From: Azospirillum baldaniorum
Lineage (GTDB): Bacteria > Pseudomonadota > Alphaproteobacteria > Azospirillales > Azospirillaceae
DNA: 64,000 nt
Reading direction: 5' to 3'
Assembly (NCBI RefSeq): GCF_003119195.2
Contig: NZ_CP022260.1
Coordinates: 148,501 to 212,500 of the forward strand
The notes under the pieces were generated by a model that searched no databases, had not been told where the DNA came from, and saw only the letters and a program-made list of their open reading frames with translations. This document shows positions 1-7,669 of the stretch, one piece after another. Every line of letters starts with the position of its first letter. The first letter of the stretch is position 1. Both the position numbers and the translations under genes were made by a program.

Positions 1-911
1 GCCGCCGGCACAGACTCTCCCGCCGCCACGGCGGCGCCGTGGATCGCGTGCCCGACCGCGGTCAGGCCGAAGCCCTCCAAGCCATGGATGACGATGCCGC
101 CGCCGACCCACAGCATGGCCGCGGTGCCGACCAGGGCCAGCAGCTTCAGGAAGACCGGCATCCCCTTGACCAGACCGCGTCCGATTGCCTGGGTCACCGG
201 GGCGAGCGCCCGGTCGGCGCCGCCCGGCGCGCCGGGGGAGGGGGTGCGCAACCCCAGGAGACTCGCCGCCGGGCGCCCGTTCTGCGCCAGCGACAGGCCG
301 ACGTCGTCCGCTTTCACGATCAGCGCCACCGCGCCGTAGACGAGGCCGGTGATGCCCGCGCCGACGACCGCGAGAACGGCGGCCTGCATCCAGAAGGACG
401 AGGTTTCGGCGGCGACCGTGGACAGGACGATGGCCATGATCTCCGCCGACAGGATCAGGTCGGTCTTGATGGCGCTGTTGACCTTCTCCCGCTCGAACTG
501 CGCGGCGTCCTGTCCCGCGGCGCCCGCTCCCTCGGCGTCCTGGTGTGCTGCATGAGGGCGCAGCGCCTCCCACACCTTCTCCGCCCCCTCGTAGCAGAGG
601 AAGCCGCCGCCCAGCATCAGCAGCGGCGTGATCGCCCAGGGCGCCACGAGGCTGAGCGCCAGCGCCAGGGGAAGCAGGAAAATCAGCTTGTTCTTCAGCG
701 AGCCCAGAGCGATCTTGCCGATGATCGGCAATTCTCGGTCGGCGGTGAAGCCGACCACATAGCGCGGCGTCACCGCGGCATCGTCCACCACCACCCCGGC
801 GGCCTTGGCCCCGCCCGCGCCGCCTGCCCCGCGGCGTCGTCCAGCGAGGCGGCGGCGACCTTCGCCAACCCGGCCACATCGTCCAGCAGTGCGATCAGTC
901 CCGTGCTCAAG
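1..911 (-). pseudogene. DUF808 family inner-membrane protein, frameshifted and cut by window edge
   Basis: The protein starts at a TTG (909-911) behind a GGAGGGGAG ribosome site and reads STGLIALLDDVAGLAKVAAA, the characteristic DUF808 (YedI-like) N-terminus. After about 33 codons, at a G-run near 807-812, the frame is lost: the start frame gives GPRPPGWWW, while the neighbouring frame gives AKAAGVVVDDAAVTPRYVVG and stays open to the window edge with family-typical sequence and several hydrophobic segments. One extra G would restore a single frame. The family is a poorly characterised polytopic membrane protein. The defect is either a real one-base deletion or a sequencing error in a homopolymer. 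The C-terminus lies beyond base 1. Confidence 0.8.
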
Positions 912-988
912 GTTTTGGCTCCCCTCCGTACCGGCGTCCATGGAGCAGACAACGCCGCCGAGGGCAAGCCGGACCTTCGAAAGGCCGG

Positions 989-1597
989 TCAGTCGTCGAC
1001 CAGCTGGTCGGCGGTGAGCATGTGGACATCCGGGTCCGGCGTGTCCCGACCATCGTCCAGGTAGAGCACCCGGTCCACCAGCACCAGGACGCGCACACCG
1101 TCCACCGGGACGACGTTCAGCCGCCGGTTGATGACGGCGTTGCGGAAGGCCACGGCCCGGTCGTTGTAGGTGACCGACAGGACATCGCTCGTCCCCTCCA
1201 GCATGGGCAGGGCGTAGCGTTCCATCATCTCGGCGGTCAGCCCGTCGATGCGCGGCAGCAGGGAGGAGCCGACGATGTCGAAGCGGTGCCGCTCGAGCCA
1301 CTGCGCCAGCGGCGGGGACACGGTTTGCGCGATCAGGCCGGGCGTGTAGAGGGTGCATTTCTCGCCCATGCTCCGCACCATCGCCTTCAGGCCGAGGAAA
1401 GTGGGATGGTGCCGGAAATGGCCGGTCAGCACGTCGCGCAACAACGCCTGTTCCCGCGGGTCGGGCAGGGCGGCTCCGGCTTCCCAGCGGGCGACGGTTT
1501 CCTCGGTGGTGGCCAGCATGACGGCGAACTGCGCGGCGGTCAGGCCGTGCAGCCTTCGCAACGCGCGCACGATCTGCGGCCACTCATGCACCGGCAC
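989..1597 (-). CDS. XRE-like helix-turn-helix regulator with unknown C-terminal domain
   Basis: This 202-aa protein begins at GTG with GGAGAG about 11 bases upstream; no in-frame ATG is near. Residues about 8-50 look like an XRE/Cro-type helix-turn-helix (LTAAQFAVMLATTEETVARW, then EAGAALPDP). Residues about 60-200 form an unrecognised domain with no membrane segment; it contains a beta-rich stretch ending LVLVDRVLYLDDG. It may be a ligand-sensing or oligomerisation domain. The gene is divergent from the 64-aa microprotein at 1847 and shares a 249-bp intergenic region with it, so autoregulation or control of that neighbour is plausible but inferred. Confidence 0.6.
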   Translation of the reverse strand: MPVHEWPQIVRALRRLHGLTAAQFAVMLATTEETVARWEAGAALPDPREQALLRDVLTGHFRHHPTFLGLKAMVRSMGEKCTLYTPGLIAQTVSPPLAQWLERHRFDIVGSSLLPRIDGLTAEMMERYALPMLEGTSDVLSVTYNDRAVAFRNAVINRRLNVVPVDGVRVLVLVDRVLYLDDGRDTPDPDVHMLTADQLVDD

Positions 1598-1793
1598 AGA
1601 CGGCTCTCCAGATTATCTCCAGGGGTAATGATCGAAGAATACGCGATTCCCCGGCAAACACATACGCAATCATGTGGGAGAAGTCATACCGGAGTGTCCA
1701 TTTTCTTGGTTCGCCAAGCCGACTGTTTTGATTCTAAACGCTTGAGGAAGCTGTAATTTTTTGGTCTTGCTGCTCTGCGGGCATAGCGCTTCT

Positions 1794-1808
1794 GGTATCG
1801 GGTATACC
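1794..1808. promoter_or_regulatory. Inverted repeat GGTAT-N5-ATACC in divergent promoter region
   Basis: The 249-bp gap between the HTH gene and the microprotein is AT-richer than its surroundings and holds this perfect 5-bp inverted repeat about 40 bp upstream of the microprotein start. It could be an operator for the divergent regulator. No binding data can be read from sequence, and short repeats arise by chance. Confidence 0.25.
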
Positions 1809-1846
1809 ACGGCACAATAACCCCATCAGCAAAGAGGAGACACATC

Positions 1847-2041
1847 ATGGCTTACGCTTCCGCCCATCACAGCCATCACGACGGCCTTCTGTCGAGCATC
1901 GCCAAGGGTGTTACGGAGTTCGCCAGCGCTTGGTTTTCGGCCACTCCGCTGTATATCGTATACCAAGCTGTCTCGTCCGGCACCTACGCTCCGGCGGCCA
2001 GCACCTCGACGCTCGACCTGCCGACGCTGATGCGCGAATGA
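1847..2041 (+). CDS. 64-aa histidine-rich microprotein, unknown function
   Basis: A short gene with an ATG preceded by AAAGAGGAGA at good spacing and followed within about 55 bases by a strong terminator, so it looks like an independent transcription unit. The protein starts MAYASAHHSHHDG, continues with an amphipathic to hydrophobic middle (SIAKGVTEFASAWFSATPLY) and ends TLDLPTLMRE. There is no cysteine pair, recognisable domain or clear signal peptide. The His cluster near the N-terminus could bind metal, but that is speculation. It is divergent from the HTH regulator at 989-1597, which may control it. Confidence 0.55.
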   Translation: MAYASAHHSHHDGLLSSIAKGVTEFASAWFSATPLYIVYQAVSSGTYAPAASTSTLDLPTLMRE

Positions 2042-2094
2042 CCAGCGCCAGGGCCATCCGGCCTCACGACGCGACGGCCCGCCCATCCGGGCCG

Positions 2095-2131
2095 GAAAAA
2101 AGGACCGACTCCTCCGGAGCGGTCCTTTTTC
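2095..2131. terminator. Bidirectional rho-independent terminator
   Basis: AAAAAGGACCG, a CTCC/GGAG inner stem with a 3-base loop, then CGGTCCTTTTT. A-runs and T-runs flank the stem on both strands, so it can end the microprotein transcript (plus) and the GT41 gene transcript (minus), which converge here. Confidence 0.85.
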
Positions 2132-2146
2132 GTTTTGTGCGCTGTT

Positions 2147-4069
2147 TTACCCGGCAACGGTGAAGGTCGTCGGCGGCTTGCCTTGGCGCTGGCGCTCCAG
2201 CATCGTCAGCAACGCCTGATCGAAAAGGCGCGTGTGGGTGTTCATGTCGAACAGCGGCCCGCCGTCGCGCCCGGCGCGCAGCCTGTCCCGAACGGCGTCG
2301 AGACCGGCCCGGTTGTTCGCCCAATGAAGAACCGCGCTTTGGTAGTGCGCCAGGGATTCCGTCACGAAGTCGGGAAGGCCCGCGGTGTGGAGCAGACTGG
2401 CGGCGACGCGCGATTGCAGCGTGTGCCCTGGGCACGTCACCAGCGGAAGCCCGACCCACAGCGCGTCGCTCGCCGTCGTGTGGGCGCCGTAATGCAGGGT
2501 GTCCAGCATCAGGTCGGCGTTCTGGAGCCGGGACAGGTGATCTCCCAAGGTCGGCGCCCAGGACGCGAAGACGATGCGGTCCGTGATAATCCCTGCCGAT
2601 TGGGCGGCTCGCAGCAGATTCTGCTCGGCCTCCGCGGTCGTCCGGGCAAGCCACAGCACCGCGTCTGGGATTTTGTGCAGCAACGCCATCCAGACGGCCC
2701 AGATCTCGGGCGTGATCTTGTAGGCGTTGTTGAAGCAGGCGAGCACGAAGCCATCCGCCGGAAGACCGCAGGCCGACCGCGGCGGCGCCGGCGGAACTCC
2801 ATGACCCCGGTCCCGCGGCAGGAAGCAGCGCGGCATCCGGGCGACCGCCTCGGTGAAGCGGTTTTCCAGTTCCGGCGGCAAGGAGACGGGATCGGCGACG
2901 ATGTAGTCGACCCAGGGCGCGCCCATGGTGCCGGGATAACCCAGGAACTGGACCTGGACCGGTGCCGGCCGGGCGGCGAGGATGTGCGGCCGCGGGTGAC
3001 CGGTGTAGCCCTTGAGGTCGATCAGGATGTCGACGCCATCCCGCCGCATCGTCTCGGCGGCCTCCTCCGCGGTCAGGGAGTCGATGTCGATGAAGCGGTC
3101 GACGCCTTCGCGGATGCGACGGCGCTCGACGCTGTCGTCGTCCGGCCCGTAGCTGTAGGCGAGCACGCGGAAGCGCAACCGGTCGTGCAGCGCCAGCACC
3201 TCGGCCAGCAGCTGCGCGACCGGATGCTGGCGGAAATCGTTCGACAGGTAGGCGATGGTGGCGACGCCCGTCCTGCCGGGCTTCGTCTTCAGCCGCACCG
3301 GCTTCGACCGGATCGTCTGCGCGTGCGCCCGCGCCGCCGCCAGGAGCGACCGGGCGGAAACGCGGTGGGACAGCATCATGGAGGCCTGGACCGGCACTCC
3401 CTGCGCGGCGATGGAGTCCAGAGTAACCGCATCGTCGTCGAAGCTGGACCAGTCGCAGGACCGTTGCTTCGTCTGGATCAGCCCGACCGTTGCGGTCGGG
3501 TTTCCCGGTGCGATTGTCAGCGCGCGGCGATAGGCGTCCGCCGCGGCGGCCAGCCGGTCCTGCCCCTTGAGGGCGGTCCCCAGATTGAACCACACCGCCG
3601 CGGCGCTTGGCGCCACCGCCGCAGCCTGACGGGCCCAGCGCTCCGCCTCGGCGAGGCGGCCCAATTGGAACAGCACCGCCGAGAGGCTGAGCAGCGTGTC
3701 GGGGCTCACCGGATGCAGCGACCGCGCCCGTTCTAGCGCGTCGGCAGCACGGTCGTAGGTGCCCATTCTGAACAGGGTGTTGCCGATGTTGAGCAGGATT
3801 CCGGGGTGATGCGGGTCGCAAAGACGCGCCCGCTCGAACGCGCTCAACGCGTCGTCATAGCGCTGGCTTCTGAAAGCGGCGTTGCCGACCGCCGCATGGA
3901 GGTCCCGCCCGAACTCCGCGATTTGCGGAGTCAGGACGGCGCCCCTGGTCGCCTGTTCGAACAACGAGACGGCGCGCCCCAGATCGCCTTTCTGGGCCAA
4001 GGCCAGTGCGTCCGACAGTTTGCGCATGTCCGGCGCGGAGAGACCGCCGGACTGCCTGTTCTTGTTCAT
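2147..4069 (-). CDS. TPR-containing O-GlcNAc transferase-like glycosyltransferase (GT41/SPINDLY family)
   Basis: This 640-aa cytoplasmic protein has degenerate TPR repeats from about residue 15 to 215 (pattern AFERARLCDPHHPGILLNIG) followed by a GT41 catalytic region from about 235 to 625. Family hallmarks are visible: YLSNDFRQHPVAQLL with the conserved HP, then ILIDLKGYTG, QVQFLGYPGTMGAPWVDYI and FNNAYKITPEIW with the UDP-contacting Lys. Bacterial relatives transfer sugars from nucleotide donors to proteins, sometimes flagellin or adhesins. The substrate here is unknown, since no flagellar or surface-polysaccharide gene is adjacent. It lies downstream of the HD gene on the same strand, with a hairpin between them, and ends at the bidirectional terminator. 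Confidence 0.88.
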   Translation of the reverse strand: MNKNRQSGGLSAPDMRKLSDALALAQKGDLGRAVSLFEQATRGAVLTPQIAEFGRDLHAAVGNAAFRSQRYDDALSAFERARLCDPHHPGILLNIGNTLFRMGTYDRAADALERARSLHPVSPDTLLSLSAVLFQLGRLAEAERWARQAAAVAPSAAAVWFNLGTALKGQDRLAAAADAYRRALTIAPGNPTATVGLIQTKQRSCDWSSFDDDAVTLDSIAAQGVPVQASMMLSHRVSARSLLAAARAHAQTIRSKPVRLKTKPGRTGVATIAYLSNDFRQHPVAQLLAEVLALHDRLRFRVLAYSYGPDDDSVERRRIREGVDRFIDIDSLTAEEAAETMRRDGVDILIDLKGYTGHPRPHILAARPAPVQVQFLGYPGTMGAPWVDYIVADPVSLPPELENRFTEAVARMPRCFLPRDRGHGVPPAPPRSACGLPADGFVLACFNNAYKITPEIWAVWMALLHKIPDAVLWLARTTAEAEQNLLRAAQSAGIITDRIVFASWAPTLGDHLSRLQNADLMLDTLHYGAHTTASDALWVGLPLVTCPGHTLQSRVAASLLHTAGLPDFVTESLAHYQSAVLHWANNRAGLDAVRDRLRAGRDGGPLFDMNTHTRLFDQALLTMLERQRQGKPPTTFTVAG

Positions 4070-4109
4070 GGTCGATACAACCAGGATTGCTTCGGTTCAC
4101 GCAACACAC

Positions 4110-4142
4110 CGAACCGGGCTGCGCTCGCCGCAGTCCGGTTCG
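4110..4142. other. Hairpin between HD gene and GT41 gene
   Basis: CGAACCGG and CCGGTTCG arms enclose a second near-complementary GCTGCG/CGCAG pair around a CTCG loop. The hairpin is about 120 bp after the HD gene stop and about 40 bp before the GT41 start, both on the minus strand. It lacks a U-run, so it may be a weak terminator, an mRNA stabiliser or a leader structure. Confidence 0.45.
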
Positions 4143-4258
4143 TGCGAGCCGCACCGCCATCGCGACGCGCTCCATAAGGTTATGCTAACGCGGCGCCACC
4201 CCGGGGAGGAGAGCGTTGTCGTCGGACCTGCTTCCACACGCAGGCCGTGCCGGGACCG

Positions 4259-4942
4259 TCAGGCGTCCCCGGCGATCTCCGCCAGGAGCTGGACCTGGAA
4301 GGACAGCAGGAAGGCCGCGCGCTCCTGCGCCCGCGCCCGGCCGGCCGGGGTCTGCATGGTGTTGGGAAGCAGCAGCAGCTTCGCCTTGAAATGGTCCAGC
4401 GCGTATTGCAGGTCGTCCAGCGGGCGGGTCTCGGCCATCGGGTCCTCGCCGTGGAACAGCGCCCGCTTCATCAGGCCGGAGGTGGCGAAGCAGCGGGCGA
4501 TGCCGATGGCCCCCAGGCTTTCCAGCCGGTCGGCGTCCTGGACCAGCTTCGCCTCGATGGTCAGCGGCGGGATGCCGGCGGAGTAGCTGTGCGCCTCGAT
4601 GGCGTGGCGGGTGGCGGGAATCAGCGCTTCCGGGAAGCCCATGCCGCGCAGAACCTCCTCCGCCCGGTCCGCCGACAGGCGGGAGGCGCGGCTGCGGTCC
4701 GGATGGTCCTTGGGCACGTTCACGATGTCGTGGAGCAGGGCCGCGGCCAGCACGACGAGCATGTCGGGCGGCGGTCCGCCCTCCCGTTCGGCCTCCGCCG
4801 CGGCCAGAGCCTTGGCGGTGCGCCAGACGCGAAGAAGATGGTCGATGTCGTGGGCCGGGTCCTCGGCCGCGTTGGAACGCAGCCATGTGGTGATGGAGCT
4901 TTCCCAAACATCGACATCGCTGAGCACAACATCTTTTGGCAT
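4259..4942 (-). CDS. HD-domain metal-dependent phosphohydrolase (YedJ-like)
   Basis: This 227-aa cytosolic protein carries an HD superfamily domain: DIDHLLRVW near residue 30, the core ALLHDIV near 70, ATRHAIEAHSYS near 115 and VQDADRLESLGAIG near 135, supplying the His/Asp metal ligands. The family hydrolyses phosphate esters of nucleotides or similar compounds; the substrate is not predictable. I chose ATG 4940-4942 (MPKDVV) because the longer upstream reading is low-complexity and AAGAGGA precedes this ATG. The gene is divergent from the ABC exporter at 5169. Confidence 0.8.
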   Translation of the reverse strand: MPKDVVLSDVDVWESSITTWLRSNAAEDPAHDIDHLLRVWRTAKALAAAEAEREGGPPPDMLVVLAAALLHDIVNVPKDHPDRSRASRLSADRAEEVLRGMGFPEALIPATRHAIEAHSYSAGIPPLTIEAKLVQDADRLESLGAIGIARCFATSGLMKRALFHGEDPMAETRPLDDLQYALDHFKAKLLLLPNTMQTPAGRARAQERAAFLLSFQVQLLAEIAGDA

Positions 4943-5168
4943 GAGCGCTCGTCCTCTTTCGTGCTTTTTACATAATATGGGGATGGGCAGGGCTGTTGTC
5001 CCGAAATCATTTGTGGGCGGGCATCCCCCACCCCGAATCGGGACTCCCAAATCAGGTCCCCCTTATCCGGAATGGTTGCGTCGCGCCGAATGCCCGATGA
5101 CCAAGCGCCGTCCCGCCGTTAAGGTGACGCCCGCCCGGAACGGGCCGACCGACAGGCAGAGGGGAGAC

Positions 5169-6095
5169 ATGCAGCCGATCATTCAGGTGCGTGGGCTGGA
5201 AAAGACCTACGCCACCGGCTTCCAGGCGCTGAAAGGGGTCGATCTCGACATCCGCCGCGGCGAGATCTTCGCCCTGCTGGGACCGAACGGCGCCGGCAAG
5301 ACGACGCTCATCAGCACCGTCTGCGGCATCGTCAACGCCACCGCGGGCACCGTGACGGTCGACGGGCACGACATCGTGCGCGACTGGCGCGCCGCGCGTT
5401 CGCTGATCGGCCTCGTCCCGCAGGAGCTGACGACCGAGGCGTTCGAGAGCGTCTGGGCCACCGTCAGCTTCAGCCGCGGGCTGTTCGGCAAGCCGCCCGA
5501 TCCCGCCCACATCGAGAAGGTGCTGAAGGACCTGTCCCTCTGGAACAAGAAGGACAGCAAGGTCATGGCGCTCTCCGGCGGCATGAAGCGCCGCGTGATG
5601 ATCGCCAAGGCCCTGTCACACGAGCCGCGCATCCTCTTCCTCGACGAGCCGACCGCCGGGGTGGACGTGGAGCTTCGCCGCGGCATGTGGGAGATGATCG
5701 GGCGGCTGCGCGACAGCGGAGTGACCATCATCCTGACCACCCACTACATCGAGGAGGCGGAGGAGATGGCCGACAGCATCGGCGTCATCTCCAACGGCCG
5801 CATCGTGCTGGTCGAGGACAAGGCCGCGCTGATGCGCAAGCTCGGCAAGCGGCTGCTGACCCTGCAGCTCCAGAACCCGCTGGAGGCCATCCCGGCGGAG
5901 CTGGCCGGCTACCCCCTGACCCTGTCCGGCGACGGGCGGGAGCTGGTCTACAGCTTCGACACGCAGGACGACCAGACGGGCATCGCCCGGCTTCTCCGCA
6001 AGCTCGGCGACCACGGCATCGATTTCACGAACCTGCACACCGAGGAAAGCTCCCTTGAGGAGATCTTCGTCAGCCTTGTGAAGGAGCGGGCATGA
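5169..6095 (+). CDS. ABC-2 type exporter, ATP-binding protein
   Basis: This 308-aa nucleotide-binding subunit has Walker A GPNGAGKTT at 38-46, signature LSGGMKRR near 140, Walker B ILFLDEPT followed by the DrrA-like AGVD, and a switch His in TTHYIEEAEEM. The C-terminal 70 residues resemble the accessory domain of DrrA/NodI-type ATPases. The start is ATG 5169 behind GAGGGGAGAC. The stop overlaps the permease gene by four bases (ATGA), so the two are translationally coupled. It probably energises export of a small molecule, lipid or polysaccharide; the cargo is unknown. Confidence 0.9.
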   Translation: MQPIIQVRGLEKTYATGFQALKGVDLDIRRGEIFALLGPNGAGKTTLISTVCGIVNATAGTVTVDGHDIVRDWRAARSLIGLVPQELTTEAFESVWATVSFSRGLFGKPPDPAHIEKVLKDLSLWNKKDSKVMALSGGMKRRVMIAKALSHEPRILFLDEPTAGVDVELRRGMWEMIGRLRDSGVTIILTTHYIEEAEEMADSIGVISNGRIVLVEDKAALMRKLGKRLLTLQLQNPLEAIPAELAGYPLTLSGDGRELVYSFDTQDDQTGIARLLRKLGDHGIDFTNLHTEESSLEEIFVSLVKERA

Positions 6096-6865
6096 CCTCC
6101 CCCATCAACCTTCATGCGGTCAAGGCCATCTACCTGTTCGAACTGGCCCGCACCTGGCGCACGCTGTTCCAGAGCATCGCGGCGCCGGTCATCTCGACCT
6201 CGCTCTATTTCATCGTCTTCGGGGCGGCCATCGGCGGGCGCTTCACGGCGGTGGACGGGGTGAGCTACGGCGCCTTCCTGGTGCCCGGCCTCGTCATGAT
6301 GTCGGTGCTGACGGAAAGCGTGTCCAACGCCTCCTTCGGCATCTACATGCCGCGCTATTCCGGGACGATCTACGAGGTGCTGTCGGCCCCGATCTCGGCT
6401 TTCGAGACGGTCCTCGGCTATGTCGGGGCGGCGGCCACCAAGTCGATGATCCTTGGCGTGCTGATCCTGCTGACCGCCCGGCTGTTCGTCGACTACTCGA
6501 TCCAGCACCCGTTCTGGATGGTCGCCTTCCTGGTGCTGACCTCGGTCACCTTCAGCCTGTTCGGCTTCATCCTGGGCGTCTGGGCGGACGGCTGGGAGAA
6601 GCTGCAGATCGTGCCGATCCTGGTGATCACGCCGCTGGCCTTCCTCGGCGGCAGCTTCTACTCGATCAGCATGCTGCCGCCGCTGTGGCAGAAGATCACC
6701 CTGTTCAACCCGGTCGTCTATCTGGTCAGCGGCTTCCGCTGGAGCTTCTACGGGCAGGCCGACGTGCCGGTGGGGATCAGCCTCGCCATGACCGCCCTGT
6801 TCCTGGCGCTCTGCCTGACGGCGGTCTGGTGGATTTTCCGCACCGGCTACAAGCTGAAGAACTGA
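6092..6865 (+). CDS. ABC-2 type exporter, permease
   Basis: This 257-aa integral membrane protein is of the ABC-2 family, with six predicted hydrophobic segments, for example IAAPVISTSLYFIVFGAAIG and LVITPLAFLGGSFYSISMLP. The motif PLAFLGGSFYSI followed by NPVVYLVSGFRW is typical of the DrrB/YadH/NodJ group. It overlaps the ATPase gene by four bases and forms a two-gene exporter with it. No substrate or fusion partner is encoded nearby. Confidence 0.9.
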   Translation: MTSPINLHAVKAIYLFELARTWRTLFQSIAAPVISTSLYFIVFGAAIGGRFTAVDGVSYGAFLVPGLVMMSVLTESVSNASFGIYMPRYSGTIYEVLSAPISAFETVLGYVGAAATKSMILGVLILLTARLFVDYSIQHPFWMVAFLVLTSVTFSLFGFILGVWADGWEKLQIVPILVITPLAFLGGSFYSISMLPPLWQKITLFNPVVYLVSGFRWSFYGQADVPVGISLAMTALFLALCLTAVWWIFRTGYKLKN

Positions 6866-6899
6866 AAGCTGAACAACTGACCGGCCCGGACGGCGGGGT

Positions 6900-7394
6900 T
6901 CACGCCCCGCCGTCCGGCTTCCCGCTTTCCAGCATCCCGTGGGCGCGGTGCCACTCCTCCAGCGATTCCGGCGGGTAGTCGTCACTGCGCTCATCCCCCG
7001 GCCCGGCCTCGACCGGCACCCAGTTGGCCTTCGACCCCAGCATCATGTGGACGTGGGCCGGCGCCTCCGGCAGGGGGCTGTCGATGGCGCTGGCGAAGGG
7101 GTGGACCAACTCCGGCCAGCGCGGGTCGCTCACCCACAGGGCGGAGCCGCAGCGCGCGCAGAAGCGCCGCTCGCCGGGGCTTTCCTGCCCGTCGATGCGG
7201 GCGTGGAAGACGGAGATGTGCTCCGCCCCCGTCACCGCCAGCGTGTCGGCCTTGGCCCCCAGATTGATGGCGTAGCCGCCCCCGCCCGCGGTCTTGCGGC
7301 AGATCGAGCAGTAGCAGCGCAGGTAGGGGACCGGCGCGTAGGCGTCCACCGAGAAACGCACCGCGCCGCAGTGGCAGGACCCGTCGAGCTTCAT
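6900..7394 (-). CDS. GFA/CENP-V family zinc-binding protein
   Basis: This 164-aa protein has the beta-tent fold signature of glutathione-dependent formaldehyde-activating enzyme (GFA)-like proteins: SCHCGAVRF at 6-14, CYCSIC at 27-32 and RFCARCGSALW near 80, giving the cysteine sets that hold two zinc ions. Family members have assorted or unknown roles, and true Gfa enzymes are a minority, so formaldehyde activation should not be assumed. The start is ATG 7394 behind GGAGGAGAGG. It converges with the ABC exporter and has its own promoter region, which contains the palindromic repeat at 7539. Confidence 0.82.
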   Translation of the reverse strand: MKLDGSCHCGAVRFSVDAYAPVPYLRCYCSICRKTAGGGGYAINLGAKADTLAVTGAEHISVFHARIDGQESPGERRFCARCGSALWVSDPRWPELVHPFASAIDSPLPEAPAHVHMMLGSKANWVPVEAGPGDERSDDYPPESLEEWHRAHGMLESGKPDGGA

Positions 7395-7538
7395 CCGTCC
7401 TCTCCTCCGATGCTCGGGCGCCCGGCTGCGGCGCCGCCCCCGTCCAACCCTCCCGGTCCGGGAAAGTTTCCCGGGGACGCGGCATCGTTTCAAGTCACGG
7501 ATGGCAGTAGGCAGGCAATCGCATGCGCGGCTTATGAA

Positions 7539-7656
7539 CCCTCTCCCCTCTGGGGAGAGGGTGGCCCGAAGGGCCGGTGAGGGGGTTGCGCTTGGCGGTA
7601 GATTCGGCAAAAGCGCAACCCCCTCACCCTAACCCTCTCCCCAGAGGGGAGAGGGG
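7539..7656. repeat. Composite palindromic repeat, CCCTCTCCCC family
   Basis: Two short palindromes (CCTCTCCCCTCTGGGGAGAGG and CCCTCTCCCCAGAGGGGAGAGG) flank a spacer whose halves GTGAGGGGGTTGCGCTT and AAGCGCAACCCCCTCAC are also inverted. The whole unit can fold into one large cruciform. A very similar composite copy occurs at 52658-52777 and a single arm at 44715. It lies between the GFA and amidase genes and may act as a terminator for the amidase-side transcript. Confidence 0.85.
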
Positions 7657-7669
7657 ATTTCGCCCGCCC

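Noticed and set aside
2064..3821. A 585-codon minus-strand frame overlapping the GT41 gene in another frame
   Set aside because: Arg/Gly/Ala/Pro-rich composition without motifs; the GT41 frame on the same strand explains the region.
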